From Microtetraspora sp. NBRC 16547 (lineage in GTDB: Bacteria; Actinomycetota; Actinomycetes; Streptosporangiales; Streptosporangiaceae), in contig NZ_BSSE01000043.1 of NCBI RefSeq assembly GCF_030268965.1, forward strand, positions 1 to 38,322: a stretch of DNA of 38,322 bases, written 5' to 3'. The translations under genes and the position numbers were made by a program. The notes under the pieces were generated by a model. It saw only the letters and a list, made by a program, of their open reading frames with translations, searched no databases and was not told where the DNA came from. Shown here piece after piece: positions 1 through 7,643 of the stretch (its first letter is position 1; every line of letters starts with the position of its first letter).

Positions 1-174
1 AACACGCTTGATCTTCCGCCGCAATCCGGCGGGTGTCGTAGGCTTCACTTTCGAGGTGCCGTTCTCCTGCAGGATCAAGATCTAGTCAATCCAGATCATG
101 CCAGGTCAGAGCGGCACCTTTTGTCGTATGTGACGCTAGGTGACGATCATCCGCATGTCGGTGAATTCACGAGG

Positions 175-459
175 TTAGCTCGTGATCAGCCCACCAACCC
201 TCGCCGAGCCATCATCCTCATCGCGTCCGATGATCTGCCGCTCGATCGCGTCCGTGATCGCCCTGTCCGCCCCGCGTACGGCGTGCTGATAGATCATGGC
301 CGCCGGCACCTTGTCGTGCCCCAACCGGGCCATCAGGTCCTTGAGCCCCGCTCCGGACTCGGCCGCGAGCATGTTGCCGGTGTGACGAAGGTCAGGAAAG
401 TGGAGCCCCCGCATCCCCATCTCCTTGACCAGGTCCACCCACCGCGTACGGGTGTTGAA
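175..459 (-). pseudogene. Tyrosine recombinase (integrase), C-terminal part
   Basis: About 94 residues of the catalytic end of a phage-type integrase. The triad part of the domain is visible: LRHTG (Arg/His), LGHDK (His) and MIYQH with the nucleophilic Tyr. The reading frame is open to a stop at 175, but no N-terminal or core-binding part precedes it; homology starts near FNTRTRW and upstream in the same frame is only the antisense of the DUF2306 gene. At the break there is a 13-bp tandem repeat (CCGGGATCA at 461 and again at 474). The missing upstream half matches, in order and strand, the fragment at 3286-3905, so the two are probably one gene split by an insertion. Not expected to be active. 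Confidence 0.8.
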
Positions 460-479
460 TCCGGGATCAACCTCCGGGA

Positions 480-1199
480 TCAGGTCGCGAGCGCGGTGCG
501 GCGGCCGCGGCGGGCCACCTCGCGCTCCAGGTACCACTCCACGACCAGCAGCGGGATCGTCCAGCCGAGCCAGCCGGACAGGCCGGAGATCGTCCACGCC
601 ATCAGGTCGGGGTCGCCGTGGAAGACGGTGTCCTGCAGCGGGGGCAGGGCGATGATCAGGATCCCGGTCCACACCCGGTTGGTGATGATGGAGTAGGTCA
701 GCACGGTGCTGCGCAGCATCCAGCGCCGGTGGTCGGCGTACCGGCGGGCGCGGGCGGCGCGCCAGCCCGCCACGGTGAAGGCGAGCCACAGCAAGGCGAG
801 GAGCACGTCGCTGACCGCGAGGAACGGCCCGAACGGGGTGCGCGCCCCGATGACCAGGCCGGTCAGCCCGGCCGGCAGCACCCCGGCGAACACGTAGACC
901 CGCCCGGCGCGCCGGTGCCACACCGAGTGCCGCCGGCGGAACCACGGCCACACCTGGAAGAACGCGGTGACCATGGCGACCGAGGCGAACAGCACATGCG
1001 CCACGAGCAGCGGGTAGTGCAGGCCGAACCCCTCTGGCTGCGGCACCCGGGACAGCGACGGGTCCCCGGTCAGGTACGGCGGCAGCGAGAACGCGAGGAA
1101 CCCGGCCGTGACCAGGCCGAGCGGCACCGTCCAGCGACGCCGCCACCACGGACGCCGGCGGGCCGATACCGGCGGAGGACTGTCGATCGTCGTGTGCAT
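480..1199 (-). CDS. DUF2306-family integral membrane protein
   Basis: 239-residue predicted membrane protein with a basic cytoplasmic N-terminus (RRRPWWRRRW) and about six or seven hydrophobic segments. The layout, with YADHRRWMLRSTVLTYS and NRVWTGILI, resembles DUF2306 proteins, whose biochemical function is unknown. The ATG at 1199 has GGAG six bases upstream. It is transcribed divergently from the TetR gene at 1303, and three matching palindromes lie between the two starts, so repression by that TetR protein is likely. Its 3' end abuts the truncated integrase; the stop codon lies inside the 13-bp repeat that marks that junction. Family call from recalled motifs, moderately sure. Confidence 0.8.
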   Translation of the reverse strand: MHTTIDSPPPVSARRRPWWRRRWTVPLGLVTAGFLAFSLPPYLTGDPSLSRVPQPEGFGLHYPLLVAHVLFASVAMVTAFFQVWPWFRRRHSVWHRRAGRVYVFAGVLPAGLTGLVIGARTPFGPFLAVSDVLLALLWLAFTVAGWRAARARRYADHRRWMLRSTVLTYSIITNRVWTGILIIALPPLQDTVFHGDPDLMAWTISGLSGWLGWTIPLLVVEWYLEREVARRGRRTALAT

Positions 1200-1229
1200 G
1201 ACGACTCCAAGGGGGAGGGTCGAGTGGAT

Positions 1230-1282
1230 GCGTATGCCATACGCTTAATGCGTACCATATACGCAACGCGTAGGCCATACGC
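1230..1282. promoter_or_regulatory. Three 15-bp TetR-type operators
   Basis: Three copies of GCGTA-N5-TACGC start at 1230, 1250 and 1268. The first (GCGTATGCCATACGC) is a perfect 7-1-7 palindrome; the others keep the 5-bp arms. Spacing is 20 and 18 bp. They fill the gap between the divergent starts at 1199 and 1303, the classical place for a TetR repressor controlling itself and its neighbour. Confidence 0.8.
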
Positions 1283-1302
1283 AAACTGGTAAGCTCCCTG
1301 GA

Positions 1303-2043
1303 ATGCCGGACAACATCGGAGACGAGCTGCCGCACGCGCTGAACGTGCTGTGGGGGCGGGCCAAGCCGAAGGGGCGGGGACGCACGCCCGCGCTCAGCCT
1401 GGAGCGGATCGTGGCGGCGGCCGTCGCCCTCGCCGACGAGGAGGGCCTGGCCGCGCTGTCCATGGCCCGGCTCGCCGAACGGCTCGGCTGCGCGCCCATG
1501 TCGCTGTACCGGTACGTGGCCAGCAAGGACGACCTGCACCTGTTCATGCTGGTCGCCGCGCCCGGCCCACCGCCGGAGTTCGGCACGGCGCCGGCCGACT
1601 GGCGCGGCTCACTCACCCGGTGGGCCGTCGAGCTGTTCGGCGTCTACCTGCGGCATCCGTGGATCGTCCAGCTGGTGAACTCCCCGCCGGTGGACCCCGG
1701 CCAGCTCGCCTGGTTGGACGCCGCGCTGCGCGCCCTCGGCGGCACGCCGCTGGACCAGCGGGCCCGGTTCTCGGTGGTCATGCTGGTGCTGCACTACGTG
1801 CGCGGCGCGGCCCAGCTCCTGACGTCCATGACCGCCGAACCAGAGGAAGGGGCCGACGGGGCGTACGCCGCCCTGCTCACCGAGCTCGCCGAACCCGGCC
1901 GGTTCCCGGCGCTGGCCTGCGCCGTCGAGGCCGGGGTGTTCGCCCCCAACCCGGGGGCCGGTCCGGACGACGACTTCCGCGCTGGCCTGGACCACCTGCT
2001 CGACGGGGTGGGGGTGGCGATCGAACGCGCCGCCCGGGCTTGA
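1303..2043 (+). CDS. TetR/AcrR-family transcriptional regulator
   Basis: 246 residues, one-component repressor type. The N-terminal HTH runs from about residue 28 to 80: LSLERIVAAAVALADEEG is helix 1, and LSMARLAERLGCAPMSLYRY contains the recognition helix. The remaining alpha-helical part resembles the TetR_C_1 ligand-binding domain of tetracycline-repressor-like proteins. An N-terminal extension with KPKGRGRTP may contact the minor groove. It is divergent from the DUF2306 gene, and the palindromes at 1230-1282 are its likely operators. The ATG at 1303 lacks a strong ribosome-binding site, so a leaderless or weakly translated message is possible. Ligand unknown. Confidence 0.9.
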   Translation: MPDNIGDELPHALNVLWGRAKPKGRGRTPALSLERIVAAAVALADEEGLAALSMARLAERLGCAPMSLYRYVASKDDLHLFMLVAAPGPPPEFGTAPADWRGSLTRWAVELFGVYLRHPWIVQLVNSPPVDPGQLAWLDAALRALGGTPLDQRARFSVVMLVLHYVRGAAQLLTSMTAEPEEGADGAYAALLTELAEPGRFPALACAVEAGVFAPNPGAGPDDDFRAGLDHLLDGVGVAIERAARA

Positions 2044-2111
2044 GCCGGGTCAGCCGACCGGCGCGGCGCCGCAGGAGGCGCGGAGCCGCGAGCTCCTTCG
2101 GTCAGCATCGG

Positions 2112-2468
2112 CTACTCCACCTCGTCAAGGGGGGCGAGGAGGCCACAGGCTCCTTCGATGCCTCCTGAGGAGACCAGGTCACGGATCGCAGCCGCCATTC
2201 CTTCGAACCCGGCATCCCTGACGATGATCAAATCTGAGCACCAGAAGTACCGGCCGCCAAGGCACTCACCAGTGCGCGCGTCCTTGTCCATGATTCGCCG
2301 TACTACATCCAGCGTCATGAACGTCGCGTACCGACGGGAGCCGTCGCGGAAGGTGATCGTCACGTCTGCCTCGTCAGCGGTATCCGGCTCGTACCCTTCC
2401 CACGCTGGAATGGTCATCTCGAACTCGGGATCCGTGATGCGGTAGAAGGTCCCGTCGAAACTGATCAC
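2112..2468 (-). CDS. Conserved hypothetical protein
   Basis: 118 residues if started at the GTG at 2468, which has GGGAGG nine bases upstream. A longer reading from the GTG at 2531 adds 21 residues but has no comparable ribosome-binding site. The product is acidic and soluble, with no signal peptide or membrane segment; phrases such as VISFDGTFYRITDPEFEM and DVTITFRDGSRRYATFMTLD suggest a small mostly beta fold. I do not recognise a functional domain. It is convergent with the TetR gene and lies just beside an attR-like scar at 2548-2685, so it is probably element cargo. Confidence 0.6.
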   Translation of the reverse strand: MISFDGTFYRITDPEFEMTIPAWEGYEPDTADEADVTITFRDGSRRYATFMTLDVVRRIMDKDARTGECLGGRYFWCSDLIIVRDAGFEGMAAAIRDLVSSGGIEGACGLLAPLDEVE

Positions 2469-2547
2469 CCTATTACGCCTCCCGCTGCGGCAAACTCCGA
2501 GGGATCCATCCAAGAAGCGTCCCACCTCCACATCCCGCCGCGATCAC

Positions 2548-2685
2548 CGTGCCATTGGCGTGCCATTAGGCAGGGTGACGAGGGGGCAACCACGGTCACT
2601 CATGACCGGCTCCACGCGCAGGTCAGCGTCCGTACGGGCCTTGATCCATGCAATTCCCAAGCTGACAGCGCGGGTTCGATTCCCG
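2548..2685 (+). repeat. attR-like scar 1: arm repeats plus tRNA-Gly 3' half
   Basis: An 11-bp tandem repeat (CGTGCCATTGG, CGTGCCATTAG) at 2548-2569 resembles the arm-type binding sites of tyrosine recombinases. About 105 bp further lies 2654-2685, matching the anticodon loop (TTCCCAA), variable region and T-arm of tRNA-Gly(CCC), ending at TTCGATTCCCG. The acceptor end (CACCCGCTCCA) is replaced by unrelated sequence, so this copy is truncated. No 5' tRNA half precedes it. It belongs to the same family as the copies at 7.0, 8.0 and 32.8 kb. Confidence 0.7.
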
Positions 2686-2706
2686 AGATCTCGGTCACGG
2701 GTGGTC

Positions 2707-2970
2707 TCATTCCTCGTCGCGGCCATGCAGGTAGTCCTCGAAGGTGGGGCGTCGATCTCTTCGGCGCGACAACACGATTGCGGCCACCAGCGCGGCAGGG
2801 ACCATTGCGAGCCTGAGCGCCCTGCGGCCCAGTCGGCGGACCACCTTGAGCAGTTCCTTGAGCGTCTGCCAAGGGTGTCTCAGGGCTATGACGGTCAACA
2901 TGAAGGCCACGCCGCCGAGGCTGATCCCCGAGAAGTCGTCGGGGTCGTCTCGCCCCTTCTCCTTGGTCAC
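2707..2970 (-). CDS. Possible small membrane protein
   Basis: 87-residue reading frame from a GTG, without a clear ribosome-binding site. It has two hydrophobic stretches (about residues 18-31 and 53-68) separated by a basic loop (VVRRLGRRALR), and a charged tail. This is consistent with a small bitopic or hairpin membrane protein, but no family is recognised. It lies between an att scar and a dispersed repeat in decayed integrative DNA, so it may be a chance frame. Confidence 0.3.
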   Translation of the reverse strand: MTKEKGRDDPDDFSGISLGGVAFMLTVIALRHPWQTLKELLKVVRRLGRRALRLAMVPAALVAAIVLSRRRDRRPTFEDYLHGRDEE

Positions 2971-3182
2971 GGTGCGGAACTGAAGGTGAAGGGCAGGAGC
3001 TTAATGCTGCGGACCAATGGAATCCTCCCAAGTCAGCATGGACATCAGGGTCGCAATTGAGCCGTGATCGTGAGCGTACATCAGGGAGCCTTACATGGCT
3101 CCGGACCATTGGCTCGACGGGATTCCAAGGCGCTTCGGTGGGCAGCAGGACGAAAAGGGCTGATTGAGTAGATCCTGCCGCA

Positions 3183-3281
3183 CTGCCGAATTGCGCTTTT
3201 AGGGATCAAGGGCGGCGCTGCGCGCCGCCTCGCGGCCCTGCACTCGCTCGGCGGCCAGGGCATGCGGCCTGGGGGCCGGTC
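3183..3281. repeat. Dispersed ~100-bp repeat, copy A
   Basis: The segment begins CTGCCGAATTG, contains a GC-rich hairpin (GGCGGCGC...GCGCCGCC) and ends with GGCATGCGGCCTGGGGGCCGGTC. The same order of motifs recurs at 38014-38118, and the last 26 bases recur at 5989-6014. Here it directly abuts the point where the integrase fragment breaks off, suggesting a small mobile or recombinogenic element. The rest of 2971-3182 holds nothing I can identify. Confidence 0.65.
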
Positions 3282-3285
3282 TCCA

Positions 3286-3905
3286 GCAACGCGCCGGGCT
3301 CGTAAAGGACGTAAGTACTCAGGTGCTCACGCAGCGCGGGGATGATCGCCTGCGGGATACCGATCACCCGCCGTCCCGCCTTGGACTTCGGAGGCCCGAG
3401 AACCAGCTCACCCGTAGACCGCTCGATGAAGGCCGCCCGAACGCGAACCGTCGCGGCCTCCAGATCGAGGTCACTACGAAGCGCGCTCACCTCCCCCCAC
3501 CGCAGACTCGCGAAGGTCGCCAGCAGCACCAGGGCGGAACCGCCGATCCTGCGTGGAGTCGGCCCGGCCATCCATACCCATCTTCCACAGCGCCCGCTCG
3601 GCATCAGCACAGCTGTGGAAAACCTCGGGATGGGTGCGCATCTCGCCATGCCGCTGGAAGCGCAGCCGATAGGCACCGTTCTTGACCTTGCGGACGTTGC
3701 CGACCGGACGACGGCCTACCCTCTCGGCCAGCTCGAAGACCTGGGCCACGGTCAGCACGAGCCGCTCTTCCGGGTGCTCGTCGCCGGCCCCGCGGATCCG
3801 GCACGGATTGGCCGAGATGATCTGATCCTCCTCGGCCGCAGTCATCAATACCGCCCGCAGCAGCCGATACGCCTTCGCCGCCATCGACACCGAGACGCCG
3901 TTGCC
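3286..3905 (-). pseudogene. Tyrosine recombinase (integrase), middle part with frameshift
   Basis: About 200 residues of an actinobacterial tRNA-targeting integrase. On the minus strand the order is core-binding helices (VSVSMAAKAYRLLRAVLMTA), the linker containing NPCRIRGAGDE, then in another frame the start of the catalytic domain with the first catalytic Arg (ATFASLRWGEV) and STGELVLGPPKSKAGRR. The frame change is near 3534-3537, after DSTQDRRFR, and looks like loss of two bases. The N-terminal SAM-like part is absent. The sequence ends at YEPGAL, where a dispersed repeat begins. The C-terminal continuation probably lies at 175-459. Confidence 0.85.
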
Positions 3906-4114
3906 GACCAAGGCTCGGTCGTCCTGGTTACCGTCGGTGACACCTGAGCGGCCTGGTGGCTCACTCACATGCCGATGAGCGGACGTTGGGACGTCAGTGG
4001 TGCGGGTGTCGTTGGATGGCTATGTGGTCGGGTTTCGCAGTGTCCCCACGGATATCGCGTCGCTGCGGGCAGGTCGTCGACCGGGTGCTGAGGTACGGGG
4101 TCGACGGCGAGTAC

Positions 4115-5095
4115 CTATACGGTGACGACGGTCTTTCCGGCGGCGTGGCCTTGAGCGAGGTGGCGGATCGCGTCGGCGGCGTCGGCGAGGGGGTAGGCGC
4201 GGTCGATGACGGGTGTGACGGCGCCGGAGTCGATGAGCCGTCGTAGTTCCTCGAGGTCGGCGGCGTGTTCCTTGGCCATCAGGCTGCGCAGGCGCTGACT
4301 GACGAACATGGACATGAACGGTGCGCGCAGCATCTGTCGGTCGAAGCCGCCCAGTAGCCGGCCGCCACCATGCTCGCCGCCGACCAGGACCAGGGTTCCG
4401 CGCGGCGTCAGGGCGCGCCGCAGCAGGGATACCGGACGGTTACCCGCCGTGTCGATGATGACGTCGTACCGTGCCCCGTTGCCGTCGATCTGGCTGTGGG
4501 TGTAGTCGATGACCTCGGCGGCGCCGAGGGAACGGACGAGGTCAACCTTCGGGGTGCTGCACACGCCGGTGACCGTAGCGCCGAATGACTTGGCGATCTG
4601 CACGGCGAAGCTGCCCACGCCGCCCGCCGCGCCGATGACCATGACTCGTTGCCCTGGCCGCAGGCCCGCGCAGTCGCGCAGGCCCTGCAGCGCGGTCGTC
4701 CCGGAGATAGGCGTGACCGCGGCCTGCTCGAAGGAGAGGTTCGCCGGCTTGATCGCCAGCCGATCCTGCCGCGCGGTTGCGTACTCGGCGAAGGAGCCGC
4801 TCTCGCAGGTCCCGTACACCTCATCCCCCGGTCGCAGCCGTGAAACCCGCGCACCGACGGCCTCCACAACCCCGGCCAGGTCCCGGCCGCGTACCGGCAC
4901 CTTGGGCTTGCGCAGTCCGAACCCGAAGGCCCGCACCAGGTACGGCCGACCGGTCATGAGGTGCCATACGCCTGGGTCCACGCCTGCGGCACGCACCCGT
5001 ACGAGCACCTCGTCGTCACCGACCGAGGGCCGGTCGATGTCACGCAGTGCCAGCACGTCCGCCGGGCCGTACATGTCCTGAACGATCGCCTTCAT
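4115..5095 (-). CDS. Zinc-less MDR-family NAD(P)H:quinone reductase-like protein
   Basis: 326-residue medium-chain dehydrogenase/reductase of the quinone-oxidoreductase branch, cytosolic, expected to reduce quinones or enones with NAD(P)H. The GroES-like N-terminal domain (MKAIVQDMYGPADVLAL..., VRAAGVDPGVWHLMTG) lacks the zinc ligands of alcohol dehydrogenases. The Rossmann domain has VMVIGAAGGVGSFAVQIAK with the GxxGGVG loop. The chosen ATG at 5095 gives the usual start of this family; upstream in frame is only antisense noise. It overlaps the stop of the XRE gene by four bases (ATGA), so it is the third gene of a minus-strand operon and is probably controlled by that regulator. Confidence 0.9.
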   Translation of the reverse strand: MKAIVQDMYGPADVLALRDIDRPSVGDDEVLVRVRAAGVDPGVWHLMTGRPYLVRAFGFGLRKPKVPVRGRDLAGVVEAVGARVSRLRPGDEVYGTCESGSFAEYATARQDRLAIKPANLSFEQAAVTPISGTTALQGLRDCAGLRPGQRVMVIGAAGGVGSFAVQIAKSFGATVTGVCSTPKVDLVRSLGAAEVIDYTHSQIDGNGARYDVIIDTAGNRPVSLLRRALTPRGTLVLVGGEHGGGRLLGGFDRQMLRAPFMSMFVSQRLRSLMAKEHAADLEELRRLIDSGAVTPVIDRAYPLADAADAIRHLAQGHAAGKTVVTV

Positions 5096-5325
5096 GATGT
5101 CTCCTCGCCAGAGTTGGGGTACTGGAACACATCGTCGAGCCCTACGCCGAAGACGTTGGCGATGAGGAAGGCCACTTCGAGGGAGGGCGAGTACCGGCCC
5201 TGCTCGATGGCGATGACGGTCTGCCGGGTCACGCCGATGCGTTCGGCCAGTTCGGCCTGGGTCATCTCGCCGTGCGCGAAGCGCAGTGCGCGGATGCAGT
5301 TCGTCACGCGGGTCGGCTTCACCAT
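5092..5325 (-). CDS. XRE-family helix-turn-helix regulator
   Basis: 77-residue DNA-binding protein consisting of little more than an HTH_3 domain: MTQAELAERIG (first helices) and VTRQTVIAIEQGRYSPSLEVAF (recognition helix onward). Such compact regulators usually act as dimers on their own promoter. The start overlaps the membrane-protein gene upstream by seven bases and the stop overlaps the MDR gene by four, giving a tightly coupled three-gene operon. A regulator/membrane-protein pairing is repeated at 8157-9091 with different families and gene order. Confidence 0.9.
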   Translation of the reverse strand: MVKPTRVTNCIRALRFAHGEMTQAELAERIGVTRQTVIAIEQGRYSPSLEVAFLIANVFGVGLDDVFQYPNSGEETS

Positions 5326-5747
5326 TGCGGGAGCCTCCCGCGGTACATGGCAATCTTCGCGACCGAGCCGAGGACCGCCGACAGCGTGAAGCCCAGGTAG
5401 ATCACGTTGGCGATCCAGAACCGGTCCCACCCAGCCATCGCCATGAGCATCGCCGCGACCGCCCCGATGACCAGGAACGACTGACCGACGTAGTCGCCGA
5501 GTTGGCCAATCTGTCGATCACGCACGTCCGCGGCCCGCGACGCTTTGGGGCTCACGACACCGATCGCGGTCTCGGCCACGATGTTCGCCACGATCGACGC
5601 GCCGACGGTCCACAGCAACGCCGCCGCGTAAGGAGCCTCCGTCAACGGCCGCCCACCCCCGCGGCCCACCACAGTGACCACGTAGACGGCGTACGCCACC
5701 ACGGCGACGACCAACATGATCCACGCGCGCTTCTCTCTGTGCGCCAT
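5319..5747 (-). CDS. Four-helix integral membrane protein (DUF2178-like)
   Basis: 142 residues with four hydrophobic segments (about 9-28, 41-62, 88-107 and 114-132) and short loops. Proteins of this size and layout are commonly encoded beside compact XRE regulators, and DUF2178 is the nearest family I recall. The ATG at 5747 has GAGGGG about seven bases upstream. First gene of the operon with the XRE regulator and MDR reductase. The upstream AT-rich region has GGTGT/ACACC half-sites at 5759 and 5776 that might be operators. Function unknown. Confidence 0.75.
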   Translation of the reverse strand: MAHREKRAWIMLVVAVVAYAVYVVTVVGRGGGRPLTEAPYAAALLWTVGASIVANIVAETAIGVVSPKASRAADVRDRQIGQLGDYVGQSFLVIGAVAAMLMAMAGWDRFWIANVIYLGFTLSAVLGSVAKIAMYRGRLPQW

Positions 5748-6132
5748 GCCTACCCCTCGGTGTAAAACATTTTCGACACCATTAATGTAACGAATGCTTG
5801 ACGTGGTGTCCAGAATTCCTTACATCGAGTTCGGTGTGCCCGCCCGCAACGCACCGCAGTCGACGCGCTGCATCTGCCGTGGGCCCGCCACTGTTTGCGA
5901 CCTCCGCACCGCGGAGCGGTGCTCCGGCGACCCTAGCGAACACGCCTGAAGACGCCCTCATCTGCTTGAGATGAGGGCATCGGCGGCCGGGCATGCAGCC
6001 TGGGGGCCGGTCCCGGCCGCCAGCGGCCGGGCCGCCCACTCGACACACGCCGTCAGTACTACGCACCATCAGCGCACTGCGAGCTGATCACGTCCATAGG
6101 ACTGCAACAAAGCACCATTTACAGTTGGCGGC
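5748..6132. other. Intergenic region with hairpin and repeat fragment
   Basis: No gene is supported here. The left end is the AT-rich promoter of the minus-strand operon starting at 5747. At 5954-5978 there is a perfect 10-bp inverted repeat, GCCCTCATCT with a 5-base loop; it has no T-tract and is not next to a gene end. At 5989-6014 there is a partial copy of the dispersed repeat also found at 3.2 and 38.0 kb. Confidence 0.6.
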
Positions 6133-6378
6133 ATGGCCGAGATCAACCCACCCCAAGACGGTCGCTATGCCGAACTACACAGACTCGGCGAAGAAGAACG
6201 TCGCATGGCGCTTGAACTGCGAGAGATCCGCGCACAGATAGCAAGCCTCGTCCAGCAGCTCTTACCTCACCACGCACGCACAGAAAAGATCGACGAAGTG
6301 GTACAGGCGAGCGGATACAGCCGACACCTGATCGATGTCCTCCGATACAAGGAGCACCCCTGGCACCGCCCGCAATAA
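6133..6378 (+). CDS. Small helical protein, possible DNA-binding accessory protein
   Basis: 81 residues. The first half is a charged amphipathic helix (LHRLGEEERRMALELREIRA) suited to a coiled coil; the second half, IDEVVQASGYSRHLIDVLR, looks like a short helix-turn-helix of the kind found in small actinobacterial accessory proteins. There is no signal peptide or membrane segment. The ATG at 6133 is preceded by only a weak GGCGG. It lies between element scars, so it is probably mobile cargo. Function not known. Confidence 0.55.
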   Translation: MAEINPPQDGRYAELHRLGEEERRMALELREIRAQIASLVQQLLPHHARTEKIDEVVQASGYSRHLIDVLRYKEHPWHRPQ

Positions 6379-6466
6379 CCAAGCAGCCCAAGGGCAAGCC
6401 TCCGGCAGGGGTCTCCGGCTCCGGGATGACCGCCAGTGGCATGCACGTCCCTGGCGGCCGATCAGT

Positions 6467-6526
6467 GGCTGAGGTGGGGGGTCTGATCATCCCGTCAGCC
6501 ATCACCCGGGACAAGCCGAGCAGACC
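6467..6526. repeat. 60-bp dispersed repeat, copy 1
   Basis: GGCTGAGGTGG at the start and an identical 22-base end (CCCGGGACAA then GCCGAGCAGACC) are shared with 32043-32102, with a TCTGATCA/CCTGATCA motif in the middle. Both copies lie 70-145 bp upstream of a small plus-strand gene, so they may be shared leader DNA or the edge of a duplicated segment. Confidence 0.5.
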
Positions 6527-6596
6527 GGGGACAGCGGGTCGATCAGCCGGGCGAAGGTGTGTGCGGACGCCGCACCAAGACGTTCATGATGAAGAG

Positions 6597-6902
6597 ATGC
6601 TGACCGAGCCCGAAGCCCGAGGCCTCGCCGACAAAGAACTCGCCCGAATCTATGAAGAGGCCCGCGGATACTCCGACTACGACGGTGGCATCGTCGTCGT
6701 CGGCGTGGAGGAGTACCCCATCGGCTGGGTCTACTACTACCAATCGGCCCGGTACGTACGGACCGGGGAATTCAGCGCCATGCTGGCTGGCAATGCACCC
6801 ATCCTCATCGACCGCCAAGACGGCGCGATCCTTCCCACGGGTACCGCGCACCCGCTAGAGCACTACATCAATGAGCACACACGATCTCGCGCCGAACGGT
6901 GA
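6597..6902 (+). CDS. Imm35 / YrhB-domain immunity-like protein
   Basis: 101 residues with the typical run of this family: LTEPEARGLADKELARIYEE helix, the EYPIGWVYYYQSARYVRTGEF strand pair, then AGNAPILIDRQDGAILPTGTAHPLE. Imm35 proteins protect against toxins of polymorphic toxin systems, though many actinobacterial members occur alone and are of unproven role. Start at the ATG at 6597, just after GAAGAG; longer in-frame readings look non-coding. No matching toxin gene lies nearby, so here it is an orphan, probably acquired with the integrative element whose scar follows at 6923. Confidence 0.75.
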   Translation: MLTEPEARGLADKELARIYEEARGYSDYDGGIVVVGVEEYPIGWVYYYQSARYVRTGEFSAMLAGNAPILIDRQDGAILPTGTAHPLEHYINEHTRSRAER

Positions 6903-6922
6903 CGGGTCCCGGACATGGTCGT

Positions 6923-7072
6923 CGTGCCATTAGCGTGCCATTAACACCGGTAAGACAAGGGCACTCACGGTCACTCACGACCGGCCCCAGCCGCAGGTCA
7001 ACGGTCCCATGAGGCATGATCCCTACAATTCCCAAGCTGACAGCGCGGATTCGATTCCCGCCACCCGCTCCA
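6923..7072 (+). repeat. attR-like scar 2: arm repeats plus tRNA-Gly(CCC) 3' half
   Basis: Arm-type tandem repeat CGTGCCATTAG/CGTGCCATTAA at 6923-6944, then 106 bp between repeat starts to the tRNA-like core at 7029-7072. The core runs from the anticodon loop TTCCCAA through the T-arm to CACCCGCTCCA, the full 3' acceptor end with CCA. One T-stem base is changed (GCGGATTCG), so it would be a poor tRNA. The 5' half is absent. Copy 2 and copy 3 also share the hairpin that follows the tRNA end. Confidence 0.8.
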
Positions 7073-7078
7073 AGAGCG

Positions 7079-7116
7079 AAGGCCCAGGTCAGGGACACAT
7101 TCCCGACCCGGGCCTT
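7079..7116 (+). terminator. tRNA-Gly terminator-like hairpin, copy 1
   Basis: Stem AAGGCCC/GGGCCTT extended inward by GGTC/GACC and GGGA/TCCC around a CACAT loop, six bases after the tRNA CCA end. The same hairpin follows the next att copy at 8078-8115, so it was duplicated with the tRNA end and is probably the original terminator of that tRNA gene. Confidence 0.75.
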
Positions 7117-7310
7117 GATTGTTTCTGCGGCTCTTTGATCTTCTCGGGCCATTAGTCCTTGATCAGCTCACCGAAGCCAGGAACCCGGCTGCGCCGTCGC
7201 CCTCATCGTCATCGCGTCCGACGATCTCCTCAGTCACTGGTAAGACCGAGTCTTCATGAACGATGTCGTCCACCCTCTGTACTCTCTGTAGACGGGGAAG
7301 GGAGCAGGCC

Positions 7311-7643
7311 ATGACCGCGCAACCGCACGACTTTATGCCTAGCGAGACGCTGTTGCCGGAGAAGAACCTTCGAGCCATACGGGCCGCCCTTGTCGTCCCT
7401 GAGGACCGCGAGGCGTTCGATGCCGGGTTGAAGGCGGTGCTCGATGAGGTCAGGGTGAGCCTTGACCTTGCGGCGCTGAACACGTTCATGCATCGCTGGT
7501 GGATCTCCGCCTGCGACTCCGCACGAGACCCCGAGGGCCGTCGGCAGATGCATGCCCGGGCCAAGCAGGTTCTGGCCGGCGAACCCGCCCCTGCGGGAAA
7601 GCCGTGGCGCGAGATCCTCGCCGCCCGTGGAATCGATGTATAG
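7311..7643 (+). CDS. DUF6247-family protein, probable antitoxin
   Basis: 110 residues, acidic and helical, with the DUF6247 pattern: PEKNLRAIRAALVVPEDREAFDAGLKAVLDEV, then LAALNTFMHRWWISAC, ending PWREILAARGIDV. The ATG at 7311 has GGAAGGGAG upstream; the in-frame extension to 7263 is not needed. Its TAG stop is followed at once by the GTG of the toxin-like gene, the usual antitoxin-first arrangement. A second family member lies at 14626 with the same downstream order. The antitoxin role is inferred from the pairing. Confidence 0.8.
   Translation: MTAQPHDFMPSETLLPEKNLRAIRAALVVPEDREAFDAGLKAVLDEVRVSLDLAALNTFMHRWWISACDSARDPEGRRQMHARAKQVLAGEPAPAGKPWREILAARGIDV

Noticed and set aside
1-120. CTTGATC (7-13) and GATCAAG (73-79) as an IS end or terminator
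   Set aside because: Seven-base match over 60 bases with no other support.
7029-7072. Functional tRNA-Gly gene
   Set aside because: Only the 3' half is present at each copy; acceptor 5' strand and D-arm are missing.
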